64,000 bases of DNA from Ariolimax columbianus (lineage: Eukaryota; Mollusca; Gastropoda; Stylommatophora; Arionidae): assembly GCA_036924085.1 (NCBI GenBank), contig JAVGWX010000019.1, forward strand, positions 14,766,696-14,830,695, read 5' to 3'. Made by a program: the position numbers and the translations under genes. Below the pieces are notes generated by a model. It was given only the letters and a program-made list of their open reading frames with translations, was not told the DNA's origin and ran no database searches. Shown in pieces: positions 44,531-56,504 of the stretch (its first letter is position 1; each line of letters begins with the position of its first letter).

Positions 44531-45574
44531 CTATACTCCTTGGAAGTTGTTATCTGACACCTGTTTTAGCCTGCTACAATAGCGGTTTAAGTAGTAGAGA
44601 TGTCATTGTATTAGGGCCTCAGCTTATGTGAACTGGGGTGAACAGTTCCCTTCCTTGGTGCCTTGTCTTCCTTTTTTTGTAAGTCAGATCCCAATTTACA
44701 GCTTGGTAGACTTGAGTCTGGTATTATCAACTCAACCATGTTGGATCTGGCTTCAATACAACCTACACTTTGTTTCAGCTATGTTATCGTTATGGTTGTT
44801 GCATGTTTCAGCCCTATTGCATCAAGAGAATTATATTAAATTTCAGTGAAATTTCAAAACGTGCAAATATTCTGAAATGATCAAACTCATAAAAAAGATG
44901 ATAACTTTATTAAATGCTAGGAAAAATGACAACAAAACAATAACAAATACTATGAAAAGGTATCTATAATGTGATAACAATTTAAAAGACCAATAGATTT
45001 TTTAAAATATAACAAACATATGCTTACACATCATGCTAATGTCAGTTACATTTGACGAAGTTGAATTTGAGTGTCTGTTACATAAATTAGATATGTATGT
45101 GATGGAATGATTCAACCTGTGACTAGTTTGTACAGTGATAATACATTTTTAAAAATAATTTTATGGAGTGAAGTATAATTTATCTTGTGAAAAGACATTG
45201 ATCTTGAATATACCTTTCCTGACTTTGACTTTATTGATGGTTACCATTGAAAAACACACAAAAATGATACACAAAAATAATATGATAAGTTCCAAATATC
45301 TTTGAAAAAGTTAAAGAAAGGTAAATCCCATAACATTCACTGACATCGAGAAGACTTCATTGTATGAGTTGACATGTTTTATGAGGTAGGTTGGCCAGTT
45401 AAATTCCACTCTTCTTTTTCTTATCTGTAAGACAATAACCAATTAGTAGACTGTAATGTATCCTGAAAGGGATACAAACCTGGCCCCTTTGACAGCCCTG
45501 CCACTCAGATGGTCTATGTAAAATGAACCTAGCTAAATATTTTGCTTTGTTATGCATTTCCTTTTTTGTTTGTT
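44531..45574. other. Intronic sequence, nothing recognised
   Basis: AT-rich. No domain, SINE head or tandem repeat identified. Confidence 0.45.
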
Positions 45575-45765
45575 TTAAGAATTGACTTCACTGCACTCCT
45601 AGTATACTCATTTATGCTCAGTCGTAGAAAATGGTGAAGGTTGTGAATACTGATGGTTACTGTACTTCATCCATTGGATACACTCCTGCTCTGTCATCTC
45701 ATGTGCCTCACTCCGCTCAAACTTTATTTGATTTCAATGTCCTGTAGTTTGGGAATAACTGATCT
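45575..45765 (-). pseudogene. LINE C-terminal fragment (family of 381-720)
   Basis: Plus-strand text TTTAAGAATTGACTTCACTG, CACTCCTAGTATACTC, ATACACTCCTGCTCTGTC and CTCAAACTTTATTTGATTTC parallels 395-560. No frame is open. Confidence 0.6.
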
Positions 45766-46416
45766 TTATCCACTATGAAATCAATGTGTTCTGGATTTTC
45801 TTTGGTTCTGTTCAGTATTTGTTCCACTTGTGATTCTATGTACCATGAGAAATTAAGTTTATATTCCTGTTAAAAGTATGTGATCTTGATCAGCATCCAT
45901 TTTTGTATCTCTGAAATTTGTGTAATACAACAAATAACTTTGTCATATAAGAAGATCACTGCAAACTAAACAAAAAAGGCAGACATAGTTAGACAGAAAG
46001 GCCAGAACAACTTAATTAAAATGGGAAAGACTGAGAGCAAGATAAGATAAGCAAGAACAAGGCATAGAGAACAATATCTGAGATAGCATGACAAGGCTAC
46101 TGGAAAACAAAGGCTAAAAAGTGATGAAATACTCAAAGAGCAGACAATTGTGGGGGAGTCGTGACCTATGACAATGATGTCTATTATCCTATTAGATACT
46201 CCTTTTATCAGATATATTTTCTACATCCAGTTTGAGGAAGTAACTGAAAGTGCTCTGTTCTAGAAAATTAATTAAACTTTTCTACTCGTATATCCATTCT
46301 GTATATCCATGATCCCTTGTTGTAGTTGATATTTTTTTAAAAATCTTTCTTCCTGTTTTTGCTCCAGTGTGAGCATTGGTTGGCCACTAATTTATCTACT
46401 AATTTTTTTTAAATCA
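45766..46416. other. Intronic sequence, nothing recognised
   Basis: No repeat or exon signature seen. Confidence 0.4.
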
Positions 46417-46946
46417 GCTTGCACGGCTTAACAAAATCTGGCAAGATAAACGGTTAGCACTACGCACGAAAATCAGATTAATACGTACACCGGTCCTGTC
46501 AATATTCCTCTATGCGTGTGAGACATGGACAGTTACAGCTGACCTTCAACGAAGGATTCAGGCCTTGGAGATGAGATGTTTCTGAAAACTTTTAAACGTC
46601 ACGTACAAAGATCGAATTACAAATGAGAAAATATGAGATAGAATTACAACAGCAATAGGGCCTTTCCAAGACCTCTTGGCAACTGTCAAAAGAAGGAAAC
46701 TTACTTGGTACGGTCACATATCGAGATCAAATGGTCTTGCAAATACAATCCTCCACAGAAAGGTGCATGGCATACGACGAAGAGGCCGGCCCAAAAAGAG
46801 ATGGGAGGACAACATAAAAGAATGGACCAGTCTCAAACCAGAAGAGTCACATGCAGCGGCATCTGACAGAGATGGGTGGCATGGGGTTGTGAGGATGTCT
46901 TCATGTGTGCCCCAACGACCTCACCGGTTACTGGATGACCTGATCT
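46417..46946 (+). pseudogene. L1-like LINE ORF2 C-terminus, 5'-truncated
   Basis: Starts within LARLNKIWQDKRLALRTKI, continues LSIFLYACETWTVTADLQRR, IQALEMRCF, a stop, then RKLTWYGHISRSNGLANTIL, GIRRRGRPKKRWEDNIKEWT and SCVPQRPHRL. It is close in sequence to 37655-38185 and to the antisense copy at 59818-60352, so these three are candidates for recent spread. Confidence 0.85.
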
Positions 46947-47089
46947 GACCTTAAAAAAAAGTTATTTCTCTTCTGTGCCATACTATTGCTCTTTTTATTT
47001 TTTAAATAAAGCACCTGTGGGTTTATCCAAAGCACATTGGTGTTCATTCTGTATAACATAACATAACATTACAAAACACAGCATCAATT

Positions 47090-47520
47090 AATGGTTATAA
47101 CATATGAAGGAGCATGTGGGCTAGGAGTTGTGAGCTTGGTTTACAGGGCCAAGATGCAACAGTGAATGGACTGACAGCAGCCAGTGACTCAAAGCTGACT
47201 ACTTGCTTCAGTCTCAGCAAACCACAGCTGACCAAGACCTTATTCCGGCCCTGGAAACAGGCTGCACTAGTTACTACAGTAGTTTGCCCAAGGGATAGGT
47301 ATGGCGGTGGAAAGGCAAACCCGGTAGTAAAAAAAGTCCACTGAAATCGGATGTATTGGACTAAAAGACGCAGATGTCGCAGCTTCAAAACTATAGCACA
47401 ATGTTCTTTTCAGGACAAACACCAAAAAAAAAAGAAGAAAACCACCAACATACCAGATGCAATTCACATCATGTTTGGTTTGACAGATCAAGCAGGTTTT
47501 TTTCAAGGTATGATCTGACT
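47090..47520. repeat. Dispersed repeats (family G copy and flanking repeat)
   Basis: 47130-47430 carries family G blocks (GACTACTTGCTTCAGTCTC, CCCTGGAAACAGGCTGCAC and CACTGAAATCGGATG), flanked by an antisense copy of another repeat (CATCATGTTTGGTTTGACAG) also seen at 51880-52050 and 56140-56250. Confidence 0.5.
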
Positions 47521-47589
47521 TTCTTGCTGGAAATGATGTGCTCTTACACTGGTGGTTTCTGTTGCACTTTGTTTTAATGTGAAGAGGTT

Positions 47590-47835
47590 GTCATTGCCTT
47601 AGGGGGCCCTAAGATGTAGTGAATGAGCTGACAGCTGCCAGCAACTCATAATTGGTAGTTTGTTTCAGAGACAGAAAATCAAGATCCTATTCCATTTCCA
47701 AGTGGCAGCCCTGAAAACAGACTGCGCATGTGCAGCTTGACTGGGAGAATATGGATCAAAGAGAGACAGCAAATCCTGTCCCAAGAATGCTGGATATTTC
47801 AGCCTTGCTGTAAACTATGACATAACTATTTCATG
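47590..47835 (+). repeat. Dispersed repeat family G, diverged copy
   Basis: Blocks CTGAAAACAGACTGCGCATG, GAGAATATGGATCAA and GCCTTGCTGTAAACTATGAC. Confidence 0.5.
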
Positions 47836-48185
47836 GCATGAAGATGACAAAAGTGCAAAGTGTCCTATATTTACCAAAATATTTAAGTTTTTACTTAACA
47901 TAGACAAATTTTTTATTTGGTTGTCAATGTTTTTGTAACCAGTTTTGTTTTTATGAATCTTGGTGGTTGACCTCAATCTGACATATTATTCTCTAGGTGA
48001 GTTGTCTGTATTTAGTCAGATCTCTCCCCCATTGGCCTGTCCAGATCGAACTTGCTGACGAACAATTGTCAATGGCATATGACTCGAAAGGTGCAGTGTG
48101 AATTGATTGATTGACTGAAAGACAAAACTTTTATTTGTGAATTTTTAGAAATCTCTCCCTACTTATAAAACAAATGTAAACCTAC
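47836..48185. other. Intronic sequence, nothing recognised
   Basis: Lies before the exon 5 donor in plus coordinates. No signature seen. Confidence 0.4.
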
Positions 48186-48468
48186 TTCAACAGCTCTGTC
48201 TATAACATCACGGACAGACATGAGCATAACATCCTGAACTTGCAGAAGCCACTTCTCAACTGCTCCCCGGGCATCAGATGTCGAGATAACCTGACTGAGC
48301 TTGATCTTCTCCCCTTCACTACTGAACAATGCAAGGATGTCCAGCTGTTGATCGAACTCAAGTTTTGCAATCCCTTCAAAGCATTTCTTCAAATGAGGTT
48401 GCACTCTTGTTGGATCTTTTGTCTCAGACAGTATCTCCAACATCTCATCATTTGACAAGAAAAAGAAT
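48186..48468 (-). CDS. Dynein heavy chain exon 5 (linker)
   Basis: 283 nt, the largest exon, residues 173-267: [38 protein letters not shown] and the [14 protein letters not shown] segment ([17 protein letters not shown]). The [13 protein letters not shown] block is a linker signature of all dyneins. The acceptor is GTGTTTCAG and the donor GAA/GTAGGT. The first base completes the Arg codon from exon 4. Confidence 0.99.
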
Positions 48469-48607
48469 CTGAAACACAGAAATGTATATATGAAGAGTTC
48501 TTGTCTTAGAAATCAAATTTCTGTCACCATCCTCATGTCTTTATCTGGCAGTAAAGATAATGACGAACAACCGGAGACAATAAAGTTCATTGATGATCAA
48601 GTCATAA

Positions 48608-48782
48608 CTTAACTTAACTTAACATCTTTATACTGGTTTAGAAGACCTTGCAGAGTCTGTATACAACCAGTTACATTTACATCACCTTGCTCTAAAAGCT
48701 ATGCACATCCAGTTTATTCTTAAATGCATTAACTGTCCCTGCCTCCACTACCTCCCCTGGCAATGCATTCCAAGCAGACACC
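48608..48782 (-). pseudogene. CR1-like LINE 3' end fragment
   Basis: Antisense: AACTTAACTTAACATCTTTA, then GGTTTAGAAGACCTTGCAGA and the complement of the ALPGEVVEAGTVNAF region. It runs directly into an unrelated LINE fragment at about 48800. Confidence 0.85.
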
Positions 48783-48799
48783 ATTGCAGCAGAGACAGA

Positions 48800-48960
48800 G
48801 AAAGATCCACAAATTCTGCTCAATAAGTTCAGCAAAACAGCAAAAGTCTATGACACAAAAATAAATATAGAAAAGACCAAAACAATGATCACAGCCACAG
48901 AACCAATTGAAGTAAGGGTAAACATTGAAGGGAAACAAATAGAGCATGTATACTAATTGC
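48800..48960 (+). pseudogene. LINE reverse transcriptase fragment
   Basis: Plus-strand frame NKFSKTAKVYDTKINIEKTK, TMITATEPIEVRVNIEGKQI, EHVY. This is the segment between the active site and Y-L-G-S in L1-like reverse transcriptases (T-A-x-x-Y-D-x-K-I-N-x-x-K-T-K). Confidence 0.7.
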
Positions 48961-49024
48961 CATTAAATTAATACAAACAATGCACAATGGCAAAGAAATC
49001 AATTAAAGATATCAGGTAGCATTA

Positions 49025-49345
49025 TTATCTCTATCTTCAGTCCACTTATGTCATTAGACGTTGTGAGGAGGTGCAAACTCCTTTGTTTCATATTTTTTGG
49101 CAGATGAAAATCCACTGGGGACCAGTTAGGTCAATCCAAGCATCTGTCAGTCCCTGAAATATATGATTGCCTATTTTTGGGACTGTTAGAGGAAGCATAA
49201 ATTAGTGCAAGGTAGACTCGCAGCCTGTCACTGTCAGGTGCCATTTATGCCGCTCCCCTAAGCACATAACCAAAACCTTATCTTATAGCCCCACAGTGCC
49301 CTTTTTGCGACATATTCTCTGTGGGACGAATATCCCTAGAATAAT
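49025..49345 (-). repeat. Dispersed repeat family H, copy
   Basis: Plus-strand text CACTTATGTCATTAGACGTT, GTCAATCCAAGCATCTGTC, GCAAGGTAGACTCGCAGCCT and TTATGCCGCTCCCC is the complement of 20725-21020. Confidence 0.6.
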
Positions 49346-49367
49346 TTGAGTAGATTATTAACTTGAA

Positions 49368-49500
49368 TTTTGTCTGAGCAGGCCTACTCTTTTCTATTTC
49401 CAACTGCTAATGTATTTTTAACGTGCGCATCACTGCACACACCAGAGATCATGGGAAATATTTACTATGAAAAAGAATCCTGACCACATATATTTGGTCT
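49368..49500 (-). repeat. tRNA-like SINE family B, partial copy
   Basis: AACTTGAATTTTGTCTGAGC, CCAACTGCTAATGTATTTTT and AACGTGCGCATCACTGCAC match the 3' half of the family. The tRNA-like head is missing. Confidence 0.6.
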
Positions 49501-49870
49501 GTGGCATTGTACAGTTCTGAAACATGGACAATTAAAAAGAAAGAATAAAAACCTGGAGGATTTTGAGATGCTGTGTTACTGAAAGATGAATAACGTGAGC
49601 TGCAAAGAGAGAAAAATTAAACAAAAGGGTGGGAGAGGAAAGAAAGCTACCATAAAAGATACAAAAACAATGACTCACCCGACTGGACAACAACTTACAT
49701 TATAAAGGCCCAGTAAAGAAAGTTTAGGAAGATAGAGCACATGAATAGAGAGGAAGGGGCAGACCAAGAAATACCTGTGTGACACAAGCATGGAGAGACA
49801 TGGCAGTGAAGACAGCCACAGATGACAGGCAGAAATGTAAAGACAGAATCACGAGCTTGGAAACCAGTCC
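49500..49870 (+). pseudogene. LINE ORF2 C-terminal fragment
   Basis: ALYSSETWTIKKKE (start of the C-terminal region), then after frame breaks GRGRPRNTCVTQAWRDMAVK and ATDDRQKCKDRITSLE. This is the typical end of a LINE ORF2 with many stops. Confidence 0.6.
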
Positions 49871-50129
49871 CAGGACTGAATGACTTGTTGATGATGATGG
49901 CCCTCGTGTACAAGTACATCTTATGATATTCACTCATAATATTTGAAGTAAATGGCTACAGCTGTCGATGGATCAATGTAGGAGACATGTGAGAAAACAC
50001 TTTATGCTCTAGCAGTTGGTTTCTGTACCAACTTGTTTTGTATGATAAAGTAACTAACCTCATTCACAACCCTCTTTAGTAACCTTTAATAACATACATC
50101 AAGGTGTTGTAGTCCTATTTATTCCATCC

Positions 50130-50580
50130 TGCTAGATTACATCATGAACTTCGTATCTGTACATATATGGTCAATCTGGTTATATCCTGTGGTCTGGTGA
50201 CACCAATGTTCATCTGTGTATGTGGAAACTTGCTGCCACCAATCACTGGTTGGTTTAAAGCACAGAGGTCAATATAACTTCATTTTCATTTCAATGATCC
50301 CTTAAAAACTGATATTATCATTCCAAATCTCAGAATTTAGGTCTCCAATCTAAATCATAATGTCTTTCCTTCTATTTTTATCCACGCTATTTTGAAGTCT
50401 GGTGTAAAATTCTTCTATCAATGAATCTTTTTTGCCATTGCTTGGTGCATAACATTGGATAATGTTTATCTTTTTTGGGAGCATTTCCTCTGTGTTCAGT
50501 CTCATCCTTTCAACTCCTTTCCACCTAGTTTCAATTAATTCTAGGATATCCATCTGTAATTCTACATCTCTGCTGCCACC
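50130..50580 (-). pseudogene. LINE APE-type endonuclease fragment
   Basis: Antisense frames: MDILELIETRWKGVERMRLN (E-T-R-W), INIIQCYAPSNGKKDSLIEE (Q-C-Y-A-P) and DIMIQIGDLNSEI (G-D-x-N), then LCALNQPVIGGSKFPHTQMN and ITRLTIYVQI. This order is the apurinic-type endonuclease of an L1-like LINE. It is the only endonuclease-domain remnant in the window; the match shows ETR and GDLN, two of its active-site blocks. Confidence 0.75.
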
Positions 50581-50614
50581 CTGGCAGCCTTTCCCTGCCA
50601 GTACTTACTTGGAA

Positions 50615-50715
50615 TACTTGAATCCTGGTATTCAAACAGACATGATGTTAATGTCTGTTGCCAGGTACCTGAAGGCTATCCGTAGGAGGTATTTTACACT
50701 TCCTGTGGCTTACTA
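50615..50715 (-). repeat. Short dispersed module (shared with SINE family C)
   Basis: TTGAATCCTGGTATTCAAAC, GTTGCCAGGTACCTGAAGGC and TATCCGTAGGAGG, the complement of the 3' module of family C repeats, followed by TTCCTGTGGCTTACTAGGTC, also present at about 24585. Confidence 0.5.
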
Positions 50716-50871
50716 GGTCTGAGGGAAGGTTCCTGTTAGTACATTGTACAAACATTCCAGCTTTCGAATTAGCGGTATTCCTAGATAAAATGGATGTCTA
50801 AGGACAGATTCCTTGCAGATCTCTCTGTATTGCGTCATATCCCTCTTGACACAAGACCTTCTCCTTAACTT

Positions 50872-51215
50872 AACTTAACGTCTTTATACTGGTTTAGAAG
50901 ACCCTGTTGAGTCTGTATACAACCAGTTACATTTACATCACCTTGCTCTAAAAGATATGCGCATCCAATCTATTCTTAAATGCATTAACTGTCCCTGCCT
51001 CCACTACCTCCCCTGGCAATGCATTCCAAGCAGACACCACTCTCTGACTAAATAAATATTTCCTAATATCTAATCTGGACCTCTCTTTAATCAGCTTGTA
51101 GCTATGCCCTCGTGTTATTGTGGGTGGCTGTATTTTTTAAAACTTGTTATAGTCTAATTTATCCATTCCTCTGATCATCTTATAAGCCTGTATTAAGTCA
51201 CCACCTATCTTGGAT
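50872..51215 (-). pseudogene. CR1-like LINE 3' fragment
   Basis: Antisense copy well matched to 7190-7540: AACTTAACTTAACGTCTTTA, CCTGGCAATGCATTCCAAG, TGTAGCTATGCCCTCGTGTT and CTGTATTAAGTCACC. Covers the last ~115 codons and 3' UTR. Confidence 0.88.
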
Positions 51216-51224
51216 GATTGAATT

Positions 51225-51385
51225 GTATATATCTTTTTAGTTCAATTGTCCATATTTGACTATATTTTTTAGGCTGAAAAATAATACAGGATGTGGTAGT
51301 CGACCCTCATAAGTCACCTGTTATAACATGCTTAGCAGGTTTACAATGCTATTATTCTTTGCTCCCTATTTTGGCACCAGCAACA
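51225..51385 (+). repeat. Dispersed repeat family E, diverged copy
   Basis: Blocks TACAGGATGTGGTAGTCGAC, CATGCTTAGCAGGTTTACAA and CTTTGCTCCCTATTTTGGC. Confidence 0.45.
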
Positions 51386-51663
51386 CTTTGTGATTATCAG
51401 GGGAGTGTCAATAAATTCTAGGAATTGATAATTCTAGGAACAGTAAGATAGTAATGAATGAGAATAATGATTGTGACAAATGTTATGTTGAAATGTTGAT
51501 GATGTTGGAAATGACAATAAATTCTGCTAAAGATGTTGTTGAAGAATACTGATGATGATGACAAATATGCTGTTTTTGCTAATGATGACAAAGAGAAAAG
51601 AAATTAAGACATTTTTGACAGTGATGAAAAATGTTGAAAATTGTAGTAAATTATTACAAATAC

Positions 51664-51785
51664 CTGGGAAAGAAAAGCCTTTTCTTTTCCAAGTATGCAT
51701 TCAGCCCCTTGTTGATTTTATCTAACAGGTTGTTACTGTCCTGTAGCTTTTCAAGAAGTCCTTGAAGATTGCATGCAGCCAGAAC
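51664..51785 (-). CDS. Dynein heavy chain exon 4 (linker start)
   Basis: 122 nt, residues 133-173: VLAACNLQGLLEKLQDSNNL, LDKINKGLNAYLEKKR and LFFPR. L-x-x-I-x-K-G-L-N-x-Y-L-E-x-K-R is the standard dynein linker motif just before F-F-F-L-S. The acceptor is TTTTAACCAG and the donor CCCAG/GTATTT, splitting an Arg codon with exon 5. Confidence 0.98.
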
Positions 51786-51869
51786 CTGGTTAAAAACAGA
51801 CAATACAGCTTAATTGATTGTGGCGATCTGCTGAGTCATTGTTTTTCGCAGAGAAACTGCGGTGTCAGG

Positions 51870-52055
51870 TACTAATTTGCATCTGAGTTGACTTGGGGAA
51901 GTGACCATGCCTTGAAAAAAAACCATGACATGCCCGGTCTGTCAAACCGAGCATGAGGTGATGTGAACCTGGTATGTTGAGGTTGTAAATCAAGCTCACA
52001 AATCCTAGGCCAGATGCTCCTTTTTGTTCTATAACCATAAACTGATGCTGTTGTA
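51870..52055 (+). repeat. Dispersed repeat, copy
   Basis: CATGACATGCCCGGTCTGTC, GAACCTGGTATGTTGAGG and AAGCTCACAAATCCTAGGCC match 56140-56250 and, antisense, parts of 47090-47510. Confidence 0.5.
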
Positions 52056-52239
52056 TTATTTAGAACAGTATTTCCCAACTTTTCTACTCGTGGACCGAGG
52101 AGAAAAAAGGAAAAATTGTTTGTGGGCTGGTGAAAATAGCAACAATTTTAATAATTTTTCTTTTTTCGTGGACAAGCAGGAAATTTATGCGGACTGGCAA
52201 TTGGGAATCACTGATAAAGAATGAACATCACTGATTTAG

Positions 52240-52543
52240 ATACACCTACAGGTGCTGGATAAACCCACAGGTTGTTGGATAAATCCACAGGGGCTGGATA
52301 AACTTACAGGTGCTGAATAAACCCATATGTACTGGATAAACTCACAGGTGCTAGATAAGCCCACATGAGTTAGATAAGCCCACATAAGTTAGATAAGCCC
52401 ACATGAGTTAGATAAGCCCACATAATTTAGATAAGCCCACATGAGTTAGATAAGCCCACATGGGTTAGATAAGCCCACATGAGATAGATAAACCCACATG
52501 AGTTAGATAAGCCCACATGAGTTAGATAAGCCCACATGAGCTC
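52240..52543. repeat. 19-bp minisatellite
   Basis: Roughly 15 units, degenerate at the left (CAGGTGCTGGATAAACCCA) and regular at the right (CACATGAGTTAGATAAGCC). The gradient suggests the right end is the more recently expanded part. Confidence 0.92.
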
Positions 52544-53746
52544 AGTTTTTTCTTGCGAAGACTAACATAATGGTACAGAAGAGAAACAACTTTTTTTTCA
52601 ATCAGTGGATAATATGGTTATGTGATGGAATAAAAAAAATGTAAGTTCAGCCTCTTGGGACTATCAAAGTTGACAATGTGGTTGCACACTCCTGGTCCAA
52701 ATGCTAGTACACATCTGCATTTACAATAAAGTGCATTTTAAAAATTTGTGTTGTCATTTTCCATGAGTTTCTAGGATTACTATAATAATTATAATGTTCG
52801 CGCAGGTGTCAATGACCTGTTGCGATGATCGATCACTATCATGTCCAACTGCTGTGTTCATACATAGCGTGTTGATTGAAACCCCTACAGACTCTCCAGG
52901 TAAAGCTGAGTACTCTGCTGCCTTGGGATGAGGACTGTAAGGAGTGTGTTAGACCAATGTTTGTGTCAGGCTTTCCATGTCTGTCCGTGTCAGACTCCCT
53001 GTTTTTCTGTGTCCCGCCACCGAGGCTTCTGATTGTGTCCACCTTTTGATCAGCTTAACCCTTGCTGTACTGAGAATACAAGGTTGGAAGAGGTATCATG
53101 TAACCTCTGGTGGAGGGAGAGGTAAGCAGGAGGAAGTCGGCTTCAGTTTGAGCAGAAAGGTCCTTGAAAAGTGACAACCTGGACTGAATTATGATGTGCA
53201 GTTAAGAGGAACGTTGAACTCAACCATGGACTGGTCTTCCATGACTTAAGCCAGTTATGAAATGCAGCATAACAAACAGGATATCCGATCAAAAGCATAA
53301 CAATTCCACAGAATAAAGTCCTTGATACCACCTGGTGAAGGACTTGTGAAATACAAATCCAAACGGGAACCACCAAACATCGGAAAACTACACAAACACC
53401 GAGGCGAGTCGAGAGTGCAGCCGTTAATGCGCAGCCATCTTACTATCAACCACAGGTTGACTATAGTCTTTCTGAATATTTATATTTTAAAATGCAAATA
53501 TTTTGATTAATTTTAGCAATAGGCAAAAAATGAGCAACAAAAGTATAGAGAGAGTATATATAAAACAACCAGAAGACAAAATTAAAATGAACATGCAGAA
53601 GTTAACTGGTGCAAACCTTGGCCTATATAATTTCCATATAAAAACTGGGATACTGTGGCGAGTAACAGGAAGGAAGAATATAAGATTATGCTTTCACTAG
53701 ATGTAAAGTAAAATAGCAAATAAAAGAAATTGTAACAGCCAAAAAC
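52544..53746. other. Intronic sequence, nothing recognised
   Basis: About 1.2 kb. Overlapping short open frames at 52839-53510 lack domains. Confidence 0.45.
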
Positions 53747-54483
53747 TCTGGCAAAGATGGCGCCATAACTGGCTGCGAGTCTACATTTCTCTACTGTTTT
53801 GGATCATTATGGATGCCGCCAGACCACGGATTTGCCTGGAATTCACACTAGTCGCCGACTTACACTTGTGTTCACGGAAACGTGGTGTTGTTTTCCGTCT
53901 GGACTTGTTATTTCGTTCTTTTTTTGTGATTTCTTCCATCCGTTTATCCTGGTCTGGACGCCGGCTGAATCACTTCAATCAGTGAATGGAACTACGCTTA
54001 TAGTTATACCTGTGTCGTGTTTCACGGGTTAGTTCTGCCGGTTCACCTTCACGAATTTGGCGTGTGGGAATTTTAGATGCTACTATGATGAACTGATTAC
54101 AGCTGGGGAGAGATGCCAGACTCACTCACACGCTGAGTGTTGTCCATACGACCTCTTGTGGTTCTCGAAAAGGCACGACAAACTGCGTTAGATGCCTTCC
54201 CACCTTTCTACCCTGCGGGTTTCATGTTTACGGAAAGGCTTCGGTGGTAACCCTGAGGAAAAATCAGCATCCTATGCTATCTCCAGTCGTCTCGATGAAT
54301 GTCTTGCCACTGGCAAAAGGTAGCTTTGGCTCTGTGAGTGAGGTTGACAAAAGGCGCAGTTTCTTCCTCACTTTAATCCAAATCTCCGCGCAAGTCACCC
54401 ATTTCAGCGGACACAGCAAGAGATACGACTGTCCACACGGCTGAACAAAGAGAGTGGTCTTCATCACTTGTGATGGACAAACA
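53747..54483 (+). repeat. Dispersed ~740-bp repeat, copy B
   Basis: Aligns with 9833-10582 over its whole length, both ending at GTGATGGACAAA. It contains no intact ORF. Confidence 0.75.
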
Positions 54484-54574
54484 AACAGCCAACAGATTAG
54501 AGATCAGACCTAGCACAACATTTCTATAATAAATTACATATATGACTGGAGAAGGAAGACTAACGACTGATCAG

Positions 54575-54925
54575 GCAAAATATACTGATCAGACATGTTA
54601 GTCAAGTTCAGGCAAAACATACTGGACAAGACCCTCACCTTGACTTCCTCGTAGTCCTTCATGGAAACGGCTGTTTTCATGGCAGCCTGGCTAACAAAGT
54701 GAGAGATTGACATGATCCCCGTAGTAATGAGCGACACGCAGATGAAGCCAAGCATAGCACAACCAGCTGGAGGATTCTGGGTCCACCTTCCTCAGCATGC
54801 TAGGGATGTGAGGAAAGCTACTGCAACCCACCACTTAACACCCTTTCCAGGGCACACACAAGAGTAACCTACTCATTGTGGGCATTCGCAAACAATGCAA
54901 GTAACAACAACAATATATATGACTG
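54575..54925 (+). repeat. Dispersed repeat family F, fullest copy
   Basis: TATACTGATCAGACATGTTA, ATGATCCCCGTAGTAATGAG, GCAGATGAAGCCAAGCATAG and CACTTAACACCCTTTCCAGG, ending GTAACAACAACAAT. The trinucleotide tail suggests LINE-mobilised origin. Confidence 0.65.
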
Positions 54926-55169
54926 TCCATGTGACAAGGGCAAGACTAATTTCTGAAAATGTTCTTAGAGCAAAGTTCTTCGTCTACAATAGCAGACTAT
55001 CAGTTTGAGACCTGCTGCCCCTTACTATTTGAACTTTCAGGTAGATATGAGTGAAGATACATATGCCAAAAAAAGAAACTGCTGCAACAAAATTATTAGC
55101 AGAAAAAAGTTTGTTAGAGGGACAACGTATAAATCAAAATTCAGCAATGGTTATACCGGAACAATAGCT

Positions 55170-55790
55170 AACTGTAGAATATGTTTGTAGCAACTGGTTT
55201 AGGAAAGTTTAACAAATGTCGAAATTATAAAATAAATTTTCTAAATAAATATCCTGCACCATGCCAATGGAAAAATGGAGAATGGTTCACACAAGCTGGA
55301 AGGATAGACAGAGAGTTGGAATCAAGAATCCAGAAAGCAAATATGGCTTCCTATCAGCTCTCACCATTATTAAAACAAACACACCTCTATGGAGACAAAG
55401 AAACAGTTGATTAACAGTATTTTTAAACAAACTCTCTGCTATCAATGTCAGATGTGGACTCTCACAAAGACACAAGAAAGAAAAATCATGGCATGCAAAA
55501 TAAGGTGTTTGAGAAAAGCTGTTGGTGTAACAAGGCTGGACAGAGTATCAAACAAACAAATCAGGCAGAAGGCGTGTGTAACATCATGCATGAAATACAT
55601 TGCTAGAATGCAACCAAATCTACCAGCTGTGTAAATCTAAAACATCAGACAACATGGTTACAGAGCAAAAAGGAGATCAAGAAAAAGATGGATAAACAGT
55701 GTAAGTGAGATACTGACAAAATATGGAACAACGACATCATTGCTGACACATATGGTACACAAAAGAAAACTACATCTTCCAACGTAATTA
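55170..55790 (+). pseudogene. LINE ORF2 C-terminal fragment
   Basis: Plus-strand frames: QWKNGEWFTQAGRIDRELES, RIQKANMASYQLSPLLK, then KQLINSIFKQTLCYQCQMWT, LTKTQERKIMACKIRCLRKA and VGVTRLDRVSNKQIR; after a stop, RRSRKRWINSVSEIL. This is the normal order for a LINE reverse-transcriptase C-terminus (ESRI...L-C-Y-Q-x-Q-x-W-T...R-x-R-K-R-W). The catalytic region is missing and frames shift at about 55400 and 55640. Confidence 0.8.
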
Positions 55791-55929
55791 AACAACACAA
55801 GTGGATAGAAATAGAAGACGAAGTTCATAAAATCAACTTTAATGCACCAGGACATCTCCATTGTGTGCTCAGTCGCAACCATTGCTGAAAATGCTGACAA
55901 CCGAGGAAAAACTTAGTAGCTTCCACAGT

Positions 55930-56113
55930 GGCCCCAAAATTTTATCAGGTATAAATTTACTGCTGGGTTCCTGCTGAATGTGTCAGAACAAAAGGTGCAA
56001 ATATTGCAGTCAAGCTGTAAACCAGCAACCCAACGCATTCCGTTCTCCGAACTACATCCTGCTACTTGCAAAGTAGTAGAAGATTGAGAACAAACGCAGA
56101 AGAAGAAGAAGAT
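55930..56113 (+). repeat. Dispersed repeat family G (GAA-tailed), 3' part
   Basis: GCAAATATTGCAGTCAAGCT, ACATCCTGCTACTTGCAAAG and a GCAGAAGAAGAAGAAG end. Confidence 0.65.
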
Positions 56114-56309
56114 TGCTGGGTTAATTGGAAGAAGCAGTCATATCATGAAAAAACTCACGACATGTCTGGTCTGTAAACTGAGCATAATGTTATTTGAACC
56201 TGGTATGTATGGATTGTGAACCAAACTCACAAACCATAGGCCACCAAATTTATGTACACCATGTCATTGTTCTCAGCACTTTTCCATCAGCATAGTCTTA
56301 ATGTCTTAC

Positions 56310-56504
56310 CCTAGAATCTTTGGCTGTGTTTCTCATGACATCTCTCCAGTTTCTGTCAACCATTTGAAACAACCGCCCTTCTTCGGGCATCTGTTGCATG
56401 ATGTCCTCAGAGGAGAATATTGGCTCCAAGTATAACCACTGTGCCTGCACTTTCAACCACTCATCAATACATTCTTGTGTGTGCATCAGTTTGTCTTCCC
56501 ATTC
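56310..56504 (-). CDS. Dynein heavy chain exon 3 (tail/linker junction)
   Basis: 195 nt, residues 68-132: EWEDKLMHTQECIDEWLKVQ, AQWLYLEPIFSSEDIMQQM and PEEGRLFQMVDRNWRDVM. W-L-x-V-Q-x-x-W-x-Y-L-E-P-I-F-x-S-x-D-I-x-x-Q-x-P-x-E is a universal dynein motif. The acceptor is TTCACTCAG and the donor AGG/GTAAGA. Phase is 0. Confidence 0.99.
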